DNA of 38,282 nucleotides, taken from positions 1 to 38,282 of the forward strand of contig JAILPE010000006.1 in NCBI GenBank assembly GCA_024699645.1. Reading direction: 5' to 3'. Below the pieces are notes generated by a model. It did no database searches, was not told where the DNA came from, and saw nothing but the letters and a program-made list of their open reading frames with translations. The stretch's first letter is position 1, and each line of letters opens with the position of its first letter. Both the position numbers and the translations under genes were made by a program. The DNA comes from Lachnospiraceae bacterium (GTDB taxonomy: Bacteria; Bacillota; Clostridia; Lachnospirales; Lachnospiraceae). This document shows, in pieces, positions 22,140 through 30,108 of the stretch.

Positions 22140-22868
22140 ATGAGAACATTTATTGCTTTTTTGTCATTAGCTCTGATCCTGCTGCTTTCGGTTCCGTTCT
22201 GTATGGTACTGAAGTTCATCGGACTGTTTAACAAGCGCTTCTGCGCCGTGGCCTCACAGAAAATTGTCAATATCTGCTTCAAGATCGTCATGTTCTTTGC
22301 CGGTATGAAGGTGACATGCATCGGGCAGGAGAACATCCCGAAGGACACGGCTGTTCTGTATACCGCCAATCACCGCAGCTACGCCGATATTCCCGCGGGA
22401 TATACCACGGTTGCCGGCCCCACCGGATTTATTGCGAAGAAGCAGGTTCGTCATGTTCCCTCGCTTTCATGGTGGATGACCAACATGAACTGTCTGTTCC
22501 TTGACCGCCACGACATGCGTCAGGGAATGAAAACAGTCCTGAAAGCCATTGAAACAATCAAGGCGGGCTATTCGATATTCGTAATGCCCGAAGGAACAAG
22601 GAACCACAAAGACGAGATGCTCCCGTTCAAGGAGGGCACCTTTAAGATAGCGCTGAAATCCGGATGTCCCATCATTCCCGTGGCTATCTCCAATTCCGAT
22701 TCCGTATTTGAGCTCAACAACAACAAGATCAAGGCCGCACACGTTATCGTCCACTACGGCAAGCCTATCTATCCCGGTGGGCTTACTCCCGAGGAAACCA
22801 AGACGATCGGTGCACATGTACGCGACATCATAGCCGGAATGCTCGCCGAGGACGCGAAGCTTAAATAA
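22140..22868 (+). CDS. plsC: 1-acyl-sn-glycerol-3-phosphate acyltransferase (copy B)
   Basis: A 242-residue acyltransferase of phosphatidate synthesis, paralogous to copy A at 13870-14610. It has a hydrophobic N-terminus (about 4-28), the catalytic NHRSYAD (H78, D83), MPEGTRN near residue 150 and a HVIVHYGKPIYPGG C-terminal block. Long identical runs such as IGQENIPKDT and SLSWWMTN are shared with copy A. The Shine-Dalgarno is poor (GAGG 13 nt before the ATG), unlike most genes here. It follows tRNA-Leu(CAG) by 100 nt and precedes Lys-rich protein B, the same pairing as copy A. Different substrates for the two copies are possible but unproven. Confidence 0.92.
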   Translation: MRTFIAFLSLALILLLSVPFCMVLKFIGLFNKRFCAVASQKIVNICFKIVMFFAGMKVTCIGQENIPKDTAVLYTANHRSYADIPAGYTTVAGPTGFIAKKQVRHVPSLSWWMTNMNCLFLDRHDMRQGMKTVLKAIETIKAGYSIFVMPEGTRNHKDEMLPFKEGTFKIALKSGCPIIPVAISNSDSVFELNNNKIKAAHVIVHYGKPIYPGGLTPEETKTIGAHVRDIIAGMLAEDAKLK

Positions 22869-22875
22869 TCCGCAA

Positions 22876-22890
22876 TTCACGTTGCGTGAA
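22876..22890 (+). terminator. Short hairpin after plsC-B
   Basis: TTCACG (22876-22881), loop TTG, CGTGAA (22885-22890), followed by CACTTTTACTTGATTTTTT. The T-rich tract begins a few bases late, so it is a weak terminator just before the next promoter. Confidence 0.4.
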
Positions 22891-22899
22891 CACTTTTAC

Positions 22900-22928
22900 T
22901 TGATTTTTTGGCGCCTTAATGCTACAAT
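22900..22928 (+). promoter_or_regulatory. Promoter for Lys-rich membrane-protein gene B
   Basis: TTGATT (22900-22905), 17 bp, TACAAT (22923-22928). Hexamers and spacing are identical to the promoter of the paralogous gene at 13830-13858, and it also lies just after plsC. Confidence 0.7.
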
Positions 22929-22963
22929 TCATCGGTAACCTTATTGAGGAGGAAAAATATTTA

Positions 22964-23479
22964 ATGCCTACAGGTTGGATCATTTTCATAATCGTCACCG
23001 TAATCCTTATCGGTGCTCTCATCGGACTGACTATCGCAGGAAAAAAGCTTCAGAAGAAGCAGGAAGAATCCGAGACGACCATGCGTCAGGGAGCGCAGAT
23101 CATGTCTATCTTCGTAATCGATAAATCCCGCAAGAAGCTTATCGAATCAGGGCTTCCGCAGATTGTTATAGATCAGACACCCAAGTATCTCCGCCGTTCC
23201 AGAGTTCCGCTCGTAAGAGCTAAGGTCGGCCCGAAGGTCATGATGCTGATGTGCGATGAAAAGGCCTTCTCTCTCATCCCCGAGAAGAAGGAAGTCAAGG
23301 TTCTGATGAACGGTATCTATATCGTCGAAGCCAAGAGCGCCCGCGGCGGTCTTGAGGCTCCTCCGGTAAAGAAGAATCTCCGTCAGAAGCTTCAGGAGAA
23401 GTACCAGAGCCTCAGAAACAAGGAAAAGGAAGAGGAAGGCAAGACCTCAAAGAAATCCAAAAAGAAATCCGAGAAGTAA
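22964..23479 (+). CDS. Membrane-anchored Lys-rich-tail protein B (unrecognised family)
   Basis: A 171-residue paralogue of the protein at 13160-13708; I do not recognise the family. The ATG at 22964 follows AGGAGG by 10 nt; the frame opens earlier at 22919, but that start lacks an SD. One membrane helix (about residues 4-27, FIIVTVILIGALIGLTIAGK) is followed by QKKQEESE and a domain with FVIDKSRKKLIESGLPQIVI, RAKVGPKVMMLMCDEKAFS and NGIYIVEAKSARGG. The tail (about 125-171) is Lys/Glu/Ser-rich and differs in sequence from the Ala-Lys-Glu repeats of copy A, so the tail is under less constraint than the domain. It is followed by a strong terminator. Confidence 0.75.
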   Translation: MPTGWIIFIIVTVILIGALIGLTIAGKKLQKKQEESETTMRQGAQIMSIFVIDKSRKKLIESGLPQIVIDQTPKYLRRSRVPLVRAKVGPKVMMLMCDEKAFSLIPEKKEVKVLMNGIYIVEAKSARGGLEAPPVKKNLRQKLQEKYQSLRNKEKEEEGKTSKKSKKKSEK

Positions 23480-23486
23480 AAAAACA

Positions 23487-23522
23487 CGGGAGACCGCAAT
23501 CAGCGATCTCCCGCTATTTTTT
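23487..23522. terminator. Bidirectional terminator between Lys-rich gene B and murG
   Basis: CGGGAGA (23487-23493) and TCTCCCG (23507-23513), then CTATTTTTTAT on the plus strand and a run of T (plus-strand AAAAAAA) on the minus strand. It can serve both convergent genes. Confidence 0.8.
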
Positions 23523-23534
23523 ATATTCGGAGCA

Positions 23535-24611
23535 TTATTTCTGCTTGCCGGCGCTGTAGGACTCGATCAGTTCAAGGATCCTGTCCGTAGCGTCAGCCTG
23601 GGTCGCGGTCTTCATCTTCTCGATATACTTTTCCCTGTTCATCAGAACGGTACTTATCGCGTCCCTTAAGGTCTCGTTGGTCATCATTTCTTCTTCAAGC
23701 ACGAAGCTGTAGCCCTGATGCTCGAACGATTCGGCGTTCAGTATCTGATCGCCTCTGCTGGCCGCAGCCGAGAGAGGTATCAGGATATTGGGCTTTGCCA
23801 GAGCAAGGATCTCGCATACGGCATTGGCTCCGGCACGTGAGATCACAAGATCGGCAGCCGCAAATACATCCTTCAACTCGTCACTGACATATTCAAACTG
23901 CTTATAGCCCGCCGTTCCGTTGAGGCCGGCGTCGCACTTGCCCTTTCCGCAGATATGGACCACATCGTAGGTAACGAGAAGTGTCGGAAGGAGGTTCCTG
24001 ACCGCTTCATTGATCGCAGCCGCTCCGGTGCTTCCGCCGACGACCATGATCACAGGTCTTCTTCCGCTGAAGCCGCAGAAATCAAGTCCCTTTTGCCTGT
24101 CGCCCTCAAACAGTTCCTTTCTGAGGGGAGTGCCGGTATGTATCGCCTTGCCTTCAGGAAGATAGTCCATGGTTTCCGCGAAATTACAGCAGATCCTGTC
24201 AGCCTTCGGTATGCACAGCTTATTAGCGAGACCGGGTGTCATGTCGGACTCGTGTATGATAGTCGGCACACCAAACCTGTGCGCTGCAAAAACGACCGGA
24301 ACAGTAACGTATCCGCCCTTTGAGAAAACGACATCCGGCTTAAGCTGCTTCATGAGCCTGTTGGCTTCAACAATTCCCTTTAAAACCTTAAAAGGATCCG
24401 ACAGGTTTTTCCTGTCGATGTAGCGTCTGAGCTTACCGGACGATATTCCGTAATAAGGGATCCCGAGCTTTTCTATAAGCCCTTTTTCTATCCCGTCATA
24501 GGAGCCTATGTAGCTGATCGAATAATCCATCTCCCGGAGACGCTCGATCAGTGCGATATTGGGCGTGACATGTCCTGCGGTGCCTCCGCCCGTCAAAATG
24601 ATGTTCTTCAT
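23535..24611 (-). CDS. murG: UDP-GlcNAc:undecaprenyl-PP-MurNAc-pentapeptide GlcNAc transferase
   Basis: MurG adds GlcNAc to lipid I, making lipid II, on the cytoplasmic face of the membrane. The 358-residue protein is of normal length with two Rossmann-like halves: GGTAGHVTPN near residues 8-17, HESDMTPGLANK (about 124-135), GGSTGAAAINEAV (about 191-203) and the sugar-nucleotide site SRAGANAVCEI (about 258-268). The ATG at 24611 follows GAGGAAAG. Unlike in many bacteria it is not within a dcw division cluster; the upstream neighbour is a TSCPD protein 14 nt away. Confidence 0.96.
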   Translation of the reverse strand: MKNIILTGGGTAGHVTPNIALIERLREMDYSISYIGSYDGIEKGLIEKLGIPYYGISSGKLRRYIDRKNLSDPFKVLKGIVEANRLMKQLKPDVVFSKGGYVTVPVVFAAHRFGVPTIIHESDMTPGLANKLCIPKADRICCNFAETMDYLPEGKAIHTGTPLRKELFEGDRQKGLDFCGFSGRRPVIMVVGGSTGAAAINEAVRNLLPTLLVTYDVVHICGKGKCDAGLNGTAGYKQFEYVSDELKDVFAAADLVISRAGANAVCEILALAKPNILIPLSAAASRGDQILNAESFEHQGYSFVLEEEMMTNETLRDAISTVLMNREKYIEKMKTATQADATDRILELIESYSAGKQK

Positions 24612-24625
24612 CAGCGACTTTCCTC

Positions 24626-24877
24626 TTAAATAGCGGTCTTGATAGCCTTAGCAAGCTGGTCGGGACATGATGTGGACTTCATTCCGCACCTGATACCCTC
24701 AATCCTCGAAACAGCCTCATTAACCTCCATGCCTTCGACGAGGCGCGCAACACCCTGCGTGTTTCCGCTGCATCCTCCGGTGAACTTAACATTCCTTACA
24801 ACCTTTTTGCCGTTTTCCTCGGCTATATCAAACTCAATCTTCTGAGAGCACACTCCCGATGTCTTATACTCAAACAT
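24626..24877 (-). CDS. TIGR03905-type TSCPD domain protein
   Basis: An 83-residue protein of the small TSCPD family, recognised from CSQKIEFDI at the start, GGCSGNTQGV in the middle and the eponymous CGMKSTSCPDQLAKAI near the end. The Cys residues suggest metal binding, and the same domain is found at the C-terminus of some ribonucleotide reductases. The cellular role of the standalone form is not established. The ATG at 24877 follows AAAGGAG, and a promoter lies just upstream, so it heads a two-gene unit with murG. Confidence 0.88.
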   Translation of the reverse strand: MFEYKTSGVCSQKIEFDIAEENGKKVVRNVKFTGGCSGNTQGVARLVEGMEVNEAVSRIEGIRCGMKSTSCPDQLAKAIKTAI

Positions 24878-24909
24878 TGCAATACTCCTTTCCGCCCTTC
24901 GGCTTTTGC

Positions 24910-24938
24910 AGTTTACACCATTTTGCGCGGTTTGTAAA
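24910..24938 (-). promoter_or_regulatory. Promoter for the TSCPD-murG unit
   Basis: TTTACA (24933-24938), 17 bp, TAAACT (24910-24915) on the minus strand, about 33 nt before the TSCPD start. Confidence 0.5.
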
Positions 24939-24950
24939 ATGAATTTTGTG

Positions 24951-25379
24951 TTAAAGGATTATGGTAAACGGTCCGTCGTTTTCAAGCTCCACCTTCATGT
25001 CGGCCCCGAAAACACCGTGCTGCACAAGAGGCACCCTCTCCGCGCAGTAACTTACAAAATGCTCGTAGATCGCCTCCGCCTGTTCCGGAGGAGCAGCGTT
25101 CGTAAAGCCCGGACGGTTTGAACTTGTATCCGCATAAAGTGTGAACTGTGAAACGATCAGCAGGCCTCCCTCAACCTGTGCAAGGTTCAGGTTCGTCTTG
25201 CCGTTCTCATCCTCGAAGATCCTGAGCTTCAATACCTTTTCGGCAAACTTTTCGGCCGTGGCGTTCGAATCCTCGCGTCCGACTCCCAGAAGGATCAGAT
25301 ATCCCTTCCCGATGCTTCCCTTAACTTCGCCTTCCACGCTGACCTTCGCGCGGGAAACGCGCTGAATTACCAGGCGCAA
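24951..25379 (-). CDS. dtd: D-aminoacyl-tRNA deacylase
   Basis: DTD hydrolyses D-amino acids (and glycine wrongly loaded on tRNA-Ala) from tRNA, a proofreading step. The 142-residue length and the blocks SQFTLYAD and [11 protein letters not shown] (active-site region) are diagnostic. The start is a TTG at 25379 ([11 protein letters not shown]): the SD GGGGAGGAA is 8 nt before it, whereas an in-frame TTG two codons upstream would be only 2 nt from the SD. It follows the 847-residue protein gene by 26 nt in the same operon. No terminator was seen downstream. Confidence 0.95.
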   Translation of the reverse strand: MRLVIQRVSRAKVSVEGEVKGSIGKGYLILLGVGREDSNATAEKFAEKVLKLRIFEDENGKTNLNLAQVEGGLLIVSQFTLYADTSSNRPGFTNAAPPEQAEAIYEHFVSYCAERVPLVQHGVFGADMKVELENDGPFTIIL

Positions 25380-25405
25380 TCTCAATTCCTCCCCTCAAAA
25401 GCCTT

Positions 25406-27949
25406 TTAATCGACGTATGTGATGAAAATATTCCCTGCCTCGGCGAACATAGCGCCCGCCTCACGGCTCGAATATTTATTGCTCTTCTTTTTAGCAGGCT
25501 CATAGACCGTGATCGATACCGCGTCATATCCGGTGATCACGCATGCGGTGCCGTCCTTCTTCATTGCGATTACAGGCCTGCCCCTGTATACGTAATAGAG
25601 CACTTCATCAAGCGAAGCCCCCGTAAGATCCAGTACAACCGACTTCATGGCCGAGCTCATCCATTCATAAACACTGGAGCGTCCGGTCGAGAAGCCTGAT
25701 GTGGGCGTCTCATTGTTCTTATACGCAAGGACCATTGCCATCGCCGCCTGCAGGGGATCATGCGCGTTGTCGGCGTCGACCGCCCTGATGCCCGATATCT
25801 CGGACCTTGCGGTCTTGATACCGCGTTCCCATACTACCCTGCCTTCCGCGTTGATGACCGTACCCGTCATCGCGTCGGCGGCGGCTACTGCCTTGACCAC
25901 CGCAGGGTCCGCATAAACTACGTTTCCGAAGGAATATGTATAGAACTGGCCAGTTCTGTTCTCCGGTTCGTACACACGTGTTGTCGTGTCATAATTGATT
26001 ATGGTTGACAGGGCATATACAAGTGTGGGCTTGACTCCTATATCTACCACCTTCGGGAGAGAAACATAGTATTCCGTAAGGATCTTGTCCGTTACGCGCT
26101 TTGTGACCGAAACGGGCTGCTCGATATCCTCGTGGCGGTTCATGATCGAATCGTCGGGTGCTTCCTCATAAATAACAGGATTTCCGAGCTTTCTCCTCAG
26201 CCTCTTCAGGACGATCATGTTTTCCCTGATCTCGACATCCCTTACGCAAAGATCCTTCTCTTCGTAGACCTTCAGTATGTTGCCCGAGCCTTCCTCTATG
26301 AACAGCTTATATGCCGGAAGGATCCTGCTGCCGTCTACAAGTGTAGAAATATCATCCTTCCTTGCCATTCCGTAAATGATATTATTGTTGATCCTTCCGT
26401 AGATGCGGATATTCTCGCCGTATCCCGCTTCGATCCTTCTGATCGTCCCGTCGGTAAGGCTCATTACCGTGATCACACGGGCCTTCATATCATCCTCGTC
26501 ATCCTGCCAGGCTATGTATTCCTCCTCCTCGCAGTAAACAAGGTTTTCAGCCGGAACGCCTTCAGCGATCACGGACAGCTTCTTTGTCGTAAGGTCAAAT
26601 GCGTAAATACTGTCATAGAGCGAGAAATAGAAGATGTTCCGGTCGCCTAAGTAGGCAAAGTCCGTCATATCCGCAGCAAGGAGCTGATAGCTCGAATTGA
26701 CCGCGATATACATCTGCTCCTCAATGCGTTCGTCCTCAAGGATAAAGCGGTACAGGACTATCCCGACGCGCCCCTCGTATTCTCCGCGGTTCATATATCC
26801 GTAGACCATGAAATCCACGTCGCCGTTGTCGTAGACATGTATCAGCCTTATCGCGTGCTGATCGTAGTAGTCCCTTGAGTAATCCCCGTTATTCTCACGG
26901 AACGAGAAGACCTTGTGAAGTATGTTCCTGTCTACATCGTAGAGCATAAGCTCCCTACCGTAGACAAAGGAAAGGTATTTGCGCGAGTCGCTGGCCCCGG
27001 TCTGCGCGTCCGTCTCGTTGGTGATGCCGAGTTTGAACTCGTTCCTTATGAGCGAGGTGTTCTCGACATCGAATACCGCCTCCATGGTCCTGTCGTATGT
27101 ATAGAGATAGGTCCGCTTCTCCGTGTACGTAAAGCGGAAATGCTCCTTGACCACGTAGTATTCCGTACCCGATTCCTGATCGATGGATATCAGATATTTG
27201 AGCTCGATCGACGCCATGCTGTCGTAGAACTCGTTGATCGTCGGCGTTTCTTCCCAGATCACGCGGGGCTCAAGGTTTCCCCATGTTACCATGAAGAAGC
27301 TCGACTTGATCGTAACCCGCGCGAACGAGGTATTGTCCGCAGACCTCGAGGACTCAAGGTATTTCTTAAGTCCCTGCTTCGCCGTATCGCTGTCGGAAAA
27401 CAGGATACTGCTGAAGCTCTGCGCGAAATCCAGCTTCTCATCGAGATAGCCGTCGTCATACATCTTCAGACGGGTGTAATAGTATATCCTCTTACTTTTG
27501 TTGGTGATCAGCGTGATCTTACAGATGTACTCCTGACCGGTCTTCATCGTTTCCTTCAGGGTAATGCGGACCTTTTTCGGCCCGTCTTCCGCCTCGAGCA
27601 CCGTGAAGCTGTCGGATTCCACTTCCCGGCCGTCCATATTGAGGACTTCATATTTCAGCTTCTTTACGGTACTTTCATTCTCCTCGATAAGGACCGTAAA
27701 GGTTCTGGCGGATGTGACCGGAGTGATCGTTTCCCTCATGATCATCTCGTCCAGATTCGAGACATATCCGTGAAGACGGTTGATCTTGCTTCCGTTGACA
27801 TCAAAACAGATCGTGGGCAGCGTGGCGCTGCTCATCTGCGTAGTGGCGGCTGAGGTTTCAAAAAACGACTTCCTGATGTCACCTCCGAAATATATCAACG
27901 CCGCGATAAAAACGGCGAAAACGATCAATACCTTATATTTGAATTTCAT
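25406..27949 (-). CDS. Large extracytoplasmic protein, beta-propeller-like body with C-terminal C39-like domain lacking catalytic residues
   Basis: 847 residues, not named with confidence. A signal-anchor helix (about 5-22) leads to an extracytoplasmic beta-rich body; repeats such as YLGDRNIFYFSLYDSIYAFD and EYIAWQDDEDDMKARVITV suggest propeller-like blades in residues of about 300-600. The last 120 residues or so resemble a C39/papain-like peptidase: LQAAMAMVLAYKN (about 733-745) aligns with the usual CGPA.LAMVL helix, and GRPVIAMKKDGTACVITGYD (about 787-806) with the His-bearing strand. The expected Cys is Ala and the expected His is not present, so the domain is probably non-catalytic. The gene lies between a methyltransferase (15 nt) and dtd (26 nt). 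Its function is unknown. Confidence 0.7.
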   Translation of the reverse strand: MKFKYKVLIVFAVFIAALIYFGGDIRKSFFETSAATTQMSSATLPTICFDVNGSKINRLHGYVSNLDEMIMRETITPVTSARTFTVLIEENESTVKKLKYEVLNMDGREVESDSFTVLEAEDGPKKVRITLKETMKTGQEYICKITLITNKSKRIYYYTRLKMYDDGYLDEKLDFAQSFSSILFSDSDTAKQGLKKYLESSRSADNTSFARVTIKSSFFMVTWGNLEPRVIWEETPTINEFYDSMASIELKYLISIDQESGTEYYVVKEHFRFTYTEKRTYLYTYDRTMEAVFDVENTSLIRNEFKLGITNETDAQTGASDSRKYLSFVYGRELMLYDVDRNILHKVFSFRENNGDYSRDYYDQHAIRLIHVYDNGDVDFMVYGYMNRGEYEGRVGIVLYRFILEDERIEEQMYIAVNSSYQLLAADMTDFAYLGDRNIFYFSLYDSIYAFDLTTKKLSVIAEGVPAENLVYCEEEEYIAWQDDEDDMKARVITVMSLTDGTIRRIEAGYGENIRIYGRINNNIIYGMARKDDISTLVDGSRILPAYKLFIEEGSGNILKVYEEKDLCVRDVEIRENMIVLKRLRRKLGNPVIYEEAPDDSIMNRHEDIEQPVSVTKRVTDKILTEYYVSLPKVVDIGVKPTLVYALSTIINYDTTTRVYEPENRTGQFYTYSFGNVVYADPAVVKAVAAADAMTGTVINAEGRVVWERGIKTARSEISGIRAVDADNAHDPLQAAMAMVLAYKNNETPTSGFSTGRSSVYEWMSSAMKSVVLDLTGASLDEVLYYVYRGRPVIAMKKDGTACVITGYDAVSITVYEPAKKKSNKYSSREAGAMFAEAGNIFITYVD

Positions 27950-27964
27950 ATCCTGTCCTGCCTG

Positions 27965-29185
27965 TCAATTCTCGGACTGAGGGTGCAGAAGCCTGTATAA
28001 TGCAGGCTCCGCTCCTATCTCCTTCATGACCTCAACATATTCCTGCCGCTGTTTTCTCTCCCCTGCGGCAGCCTCGGGAGGAAGCATCTTCCTGCCTGTT
28101 TTAACAGCCCTTATGAGGATGTTCTTCGGAGTATGCTCCATATCGATAAACTCGAGCACCTGCGTTCTGTAGCCCTGCTCCTCCAGCATGTTTGCCCTGA
28201 AGGCATCGGTATACAGCGCAGCTACGCGCTCCTTTATAAGACCGTATTTCATGATAGGCTTTCTACTGCTGTCGTCTATCTGTTTATTCAATTCATGCTG
28301 ACAGCACGGTACGCAGAAGATCACCTTCGCATTCCAGCTTATTGCCTTGAAAAGGGCGTAGTCCGTCGCGGTATCGCAGGCATGCAGCGTCACAATCATA
28401 TCAACGCTGTCCGTACCCGTGTAGTCCGCGATATCGCCGTGGAGGAATTCGAGCTTGTCGTATCCGAATTCCCGCGCCAACCTTCCGCATTCCTCTATAA
28501 CGTCAGACTTCAGGTCAAGCCCCGTTATCCGCACATCGAAGCCCTTCTTCTCATGAAGATAATAATACAGCGCAAAAGTGAGATACGACTTGCCGCATCC
28601 AAAGTCAATGATCGATATCTCGCGGCCCTTCGGAAGCGAGGGGATTATATCCTCAACGAATTCCAGATAGCGGTTGATCTGGCGGAACTTGTCGTAGCGT
28701 GCCTTGACCACGGCACCTGCGGGTGTCATGACTCCGAGCCTCACAAGGAACGGAACCGGAACGCCCTCTTCGAGAACATAATTCTTCTTCCGGTTAACAC
28801 TGAGGTCCTTCGCCGCTGCAGTACAGCATGCAGCCTGATTTCTGCGCTCCTTCGTCGTGATCGTGCCCTTTTTGCCGATCATACTCACTACACTTGTAGA
28901 ATCATTTGCGATCTCGATCTGACGGAAATGCTGCGGTTGGGACATATCGGAGGGATCCGCCGATGAAGCCAGCAATCCTGCTGCCGCCTCCGCATCAACA
29001 TTTTCGTGAAGCTCCTTAGTCCCTACGGTACGTGTAACCTGAAACAGAGTCTTTCCCTTGATAAGGACCGGTTTGATCCTTATCTTCACGGGAAGGCCCT
29101 CACCTTTAAGAGCCGGCTTGCTCGCTACCGCAAGGACCAGCTTTTCGTTCATATAGTTCAGATACTTCTCATACAGTTCCCGCAT
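27965..29185 (-). CDS. SAM-dependent methyltransferase (Methyltransf_32-like)
   Basis: A 406-residue class I methyltransferase. The SAM-binding motif I is IIDFGCGKSYLTFALYYYL (about residues 193-211), with later blocks FLHGDIADYTG, VTLHACDTATDYAL and VFCVPCCQHELNKQI. These are characteristic of the Methyltransf_32 family, whose bacterial members are poorly characterised; an RNA or protein substrate is possible. A long N-terminal part (about 1-165) contains a KKNYVLEEGVPVPFLVRLGV block that is conserved in this family. The ATG at 29185 follows GGAAAGG. It is co-oriented with GDPD (30 nt upstream) and the 847-residue protein (15 nt downstream). Confidence 0.82.
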   Translation of the reverse strand: MRELYEKYLNYMNEKLVLAVASKPALKGEGLPVKIRIKPVLIKGKTLFQVTRTVGTKELHENVDAEAAAGLLASSADPSDMSQPQHFRQIEIANDSTSVVSMIGKKGTITTKERRNQAACCTAAAKDLSVNRKKNYVLEEGVPVPFLVRLGVMTPAGAVVKARYDKFRQINRYLEFVEDIIPSLPKGREISIIDFGCGKSYLTFALYYYLHEKKGFDVRITGLDLKSDVIEECGRLAREFGYDKLEFLHGDIADYTGTDSVDMIVTLHACDTATDYALFKAISWNAKVIFCVPCCQHELNKQIDDSSRKPIMKYGLIKERVAALYTDAFRANMLEEQGYRTQVLEFIDMEHTPKNILIRAVKTGRKMLPPEAAAGERKQRQEYVEVMKEIGAEPALYRLLHPQSEN

Positions 29186-29215
29186 ATGTCAGGCCTTTCC
29201 GTCATACCCAGCGCT

Positions 29216-30034
29216 TCAGTAACGTATTTCAGGCTCGTAGAGCTCGAATATCAGTATATCACGAGTCTTTTTAAGGTACTCTATATCGCAGTAAGGACGT
29301 ACGGTCCATACCGCGCGCATTGCTCCGAGAGCCTCGCAGAGCTTAACGAGCAGAGAATGCTTTTCTACATAGTAGGCGATGAAATGCGGCCTTGCAAGGA
29401 AGTTCAGAAGACAGTTTGACAGAACGAACGCCTGCCATCCGGGAAGCTCCTTTTTCATCTCGGAAAAAGACGAAGCAAGCTGTCCGCGCATGATATCCGG
29501 CGCGTTCTTCCTGAACCACCTGACGATCAGAGGACTGAAGCTCTCGATGCAGAAAATTCCCTTATATGCGCGGAGCATCGGAAGCGTAAGGCTGCAGAGA
29601 AGATCGTTTCTCGGGCCGTTCTTGAATTCCACAAGCAGAGGAACGCGTCCGTCCACAAGCTCAAGGACCTCGGAGAAAAGAGGTATCCGCTCCTCCGTTC
29701 CGCACAGCCTGAAATTGCAAAGCTCCTCATAGGTGTAGGCATCCACCCTTCCGTCTATGCCGCATACACGGTTCAGGGTGTCGTCATGGAATACAACGAC
29801 CTTTCCGTCCTTTGACAGCTGCAGGTCGAGTTCTATTCCGTAGCCGGCGTCCGCGGCTCTTCCGAACGCAGCCAGCGAATTCTCGGGGACCTTCTTATCC
29901 TTCGTATGCAGACCGCGATGCGCCAGATTAAGATGATAGAAATCCTGCCTTGTCTTGCCGCATCCTCTCCCGGGTGCTATAAGAAAGCATATTAGCGCCG
30001 CGATGATCAGTATTACCAAAAGTGCGATCCACAT
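29216..30034 (-). CDS. Glycerophosphodiester phosphodiesterase family protein
   Basis: GDPD enzymes split glycerophosphodiesters into glycerol-3-phosphate and an alcohol. The 272-residue protein has an N-terminal membrane helix (about 2-20) and a TIM-barrel with the catalytic AHRGLHTKDKKVPENSLAAF start (about 37-56), IELDLQLSKDGKVVVFHDDTL metal and His site (about 72-92), and later PLLVEFKN. The membrane anchor suggests action at the membrane, perhaps on lipid head-groups or teichoic-acid-type polymers. The ATG at 30034 follows AGGAGG, and the gene has its own promoter in the 74-nt gap after sbcC. Confidence 0.9.
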   Translation of the reverse strand: MWIALLVILIIAALICFLIAPGRGCGKTRQDFYHLNLAHRGLHTKDKKVPENSLAAFGRAADAGYGIELDLQLSKDGKVVVFHDDTLNRVCGIDGRVDAYTYEELCNFRLCGTEERIPLFSEVLELVDGRVPLLVEFKNGPRNDLLCSLTLPMLRAYKGIFCIESFSPLIVRWFRKNAPDIMRGQLASSFSEMKKELPGWQAFVLSNCLLNFLARPHFIAYYVEKHSLLVKLCEALGAMRAVWTVRPYCDIEYLKKTRDILIFELYEPEIRY

Positions 30035-30072
30035 ACTGCCAACCTCCTGAACATTAACAAATCTTTCGTTCT

Positions 30073-30101
30073 ATTGTATCACTCTTTGCGTTTAAATCCA
30101 A
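30073..30101 (-). promoter_or_regulatory. Promoter for the GDPD-methyltransferase-847aa-dtd run
   Basis: TTGGAT (30096-30101), 17 bp, TACAAT (30073-30078) on the minus strand, about 40 nt before the GDPD start. It partly separates this run from sbcDC. Confidence 0.65.
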
Positions 30102-30108
30102 TGACCTC

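Noticed and set aside
26915-27853. 312-residue plus-strand frame inside the 847-residue protein gene
   Set aside because: Antisense shadow caused by GC-rich codon positions; no SD and no recognisable domain.
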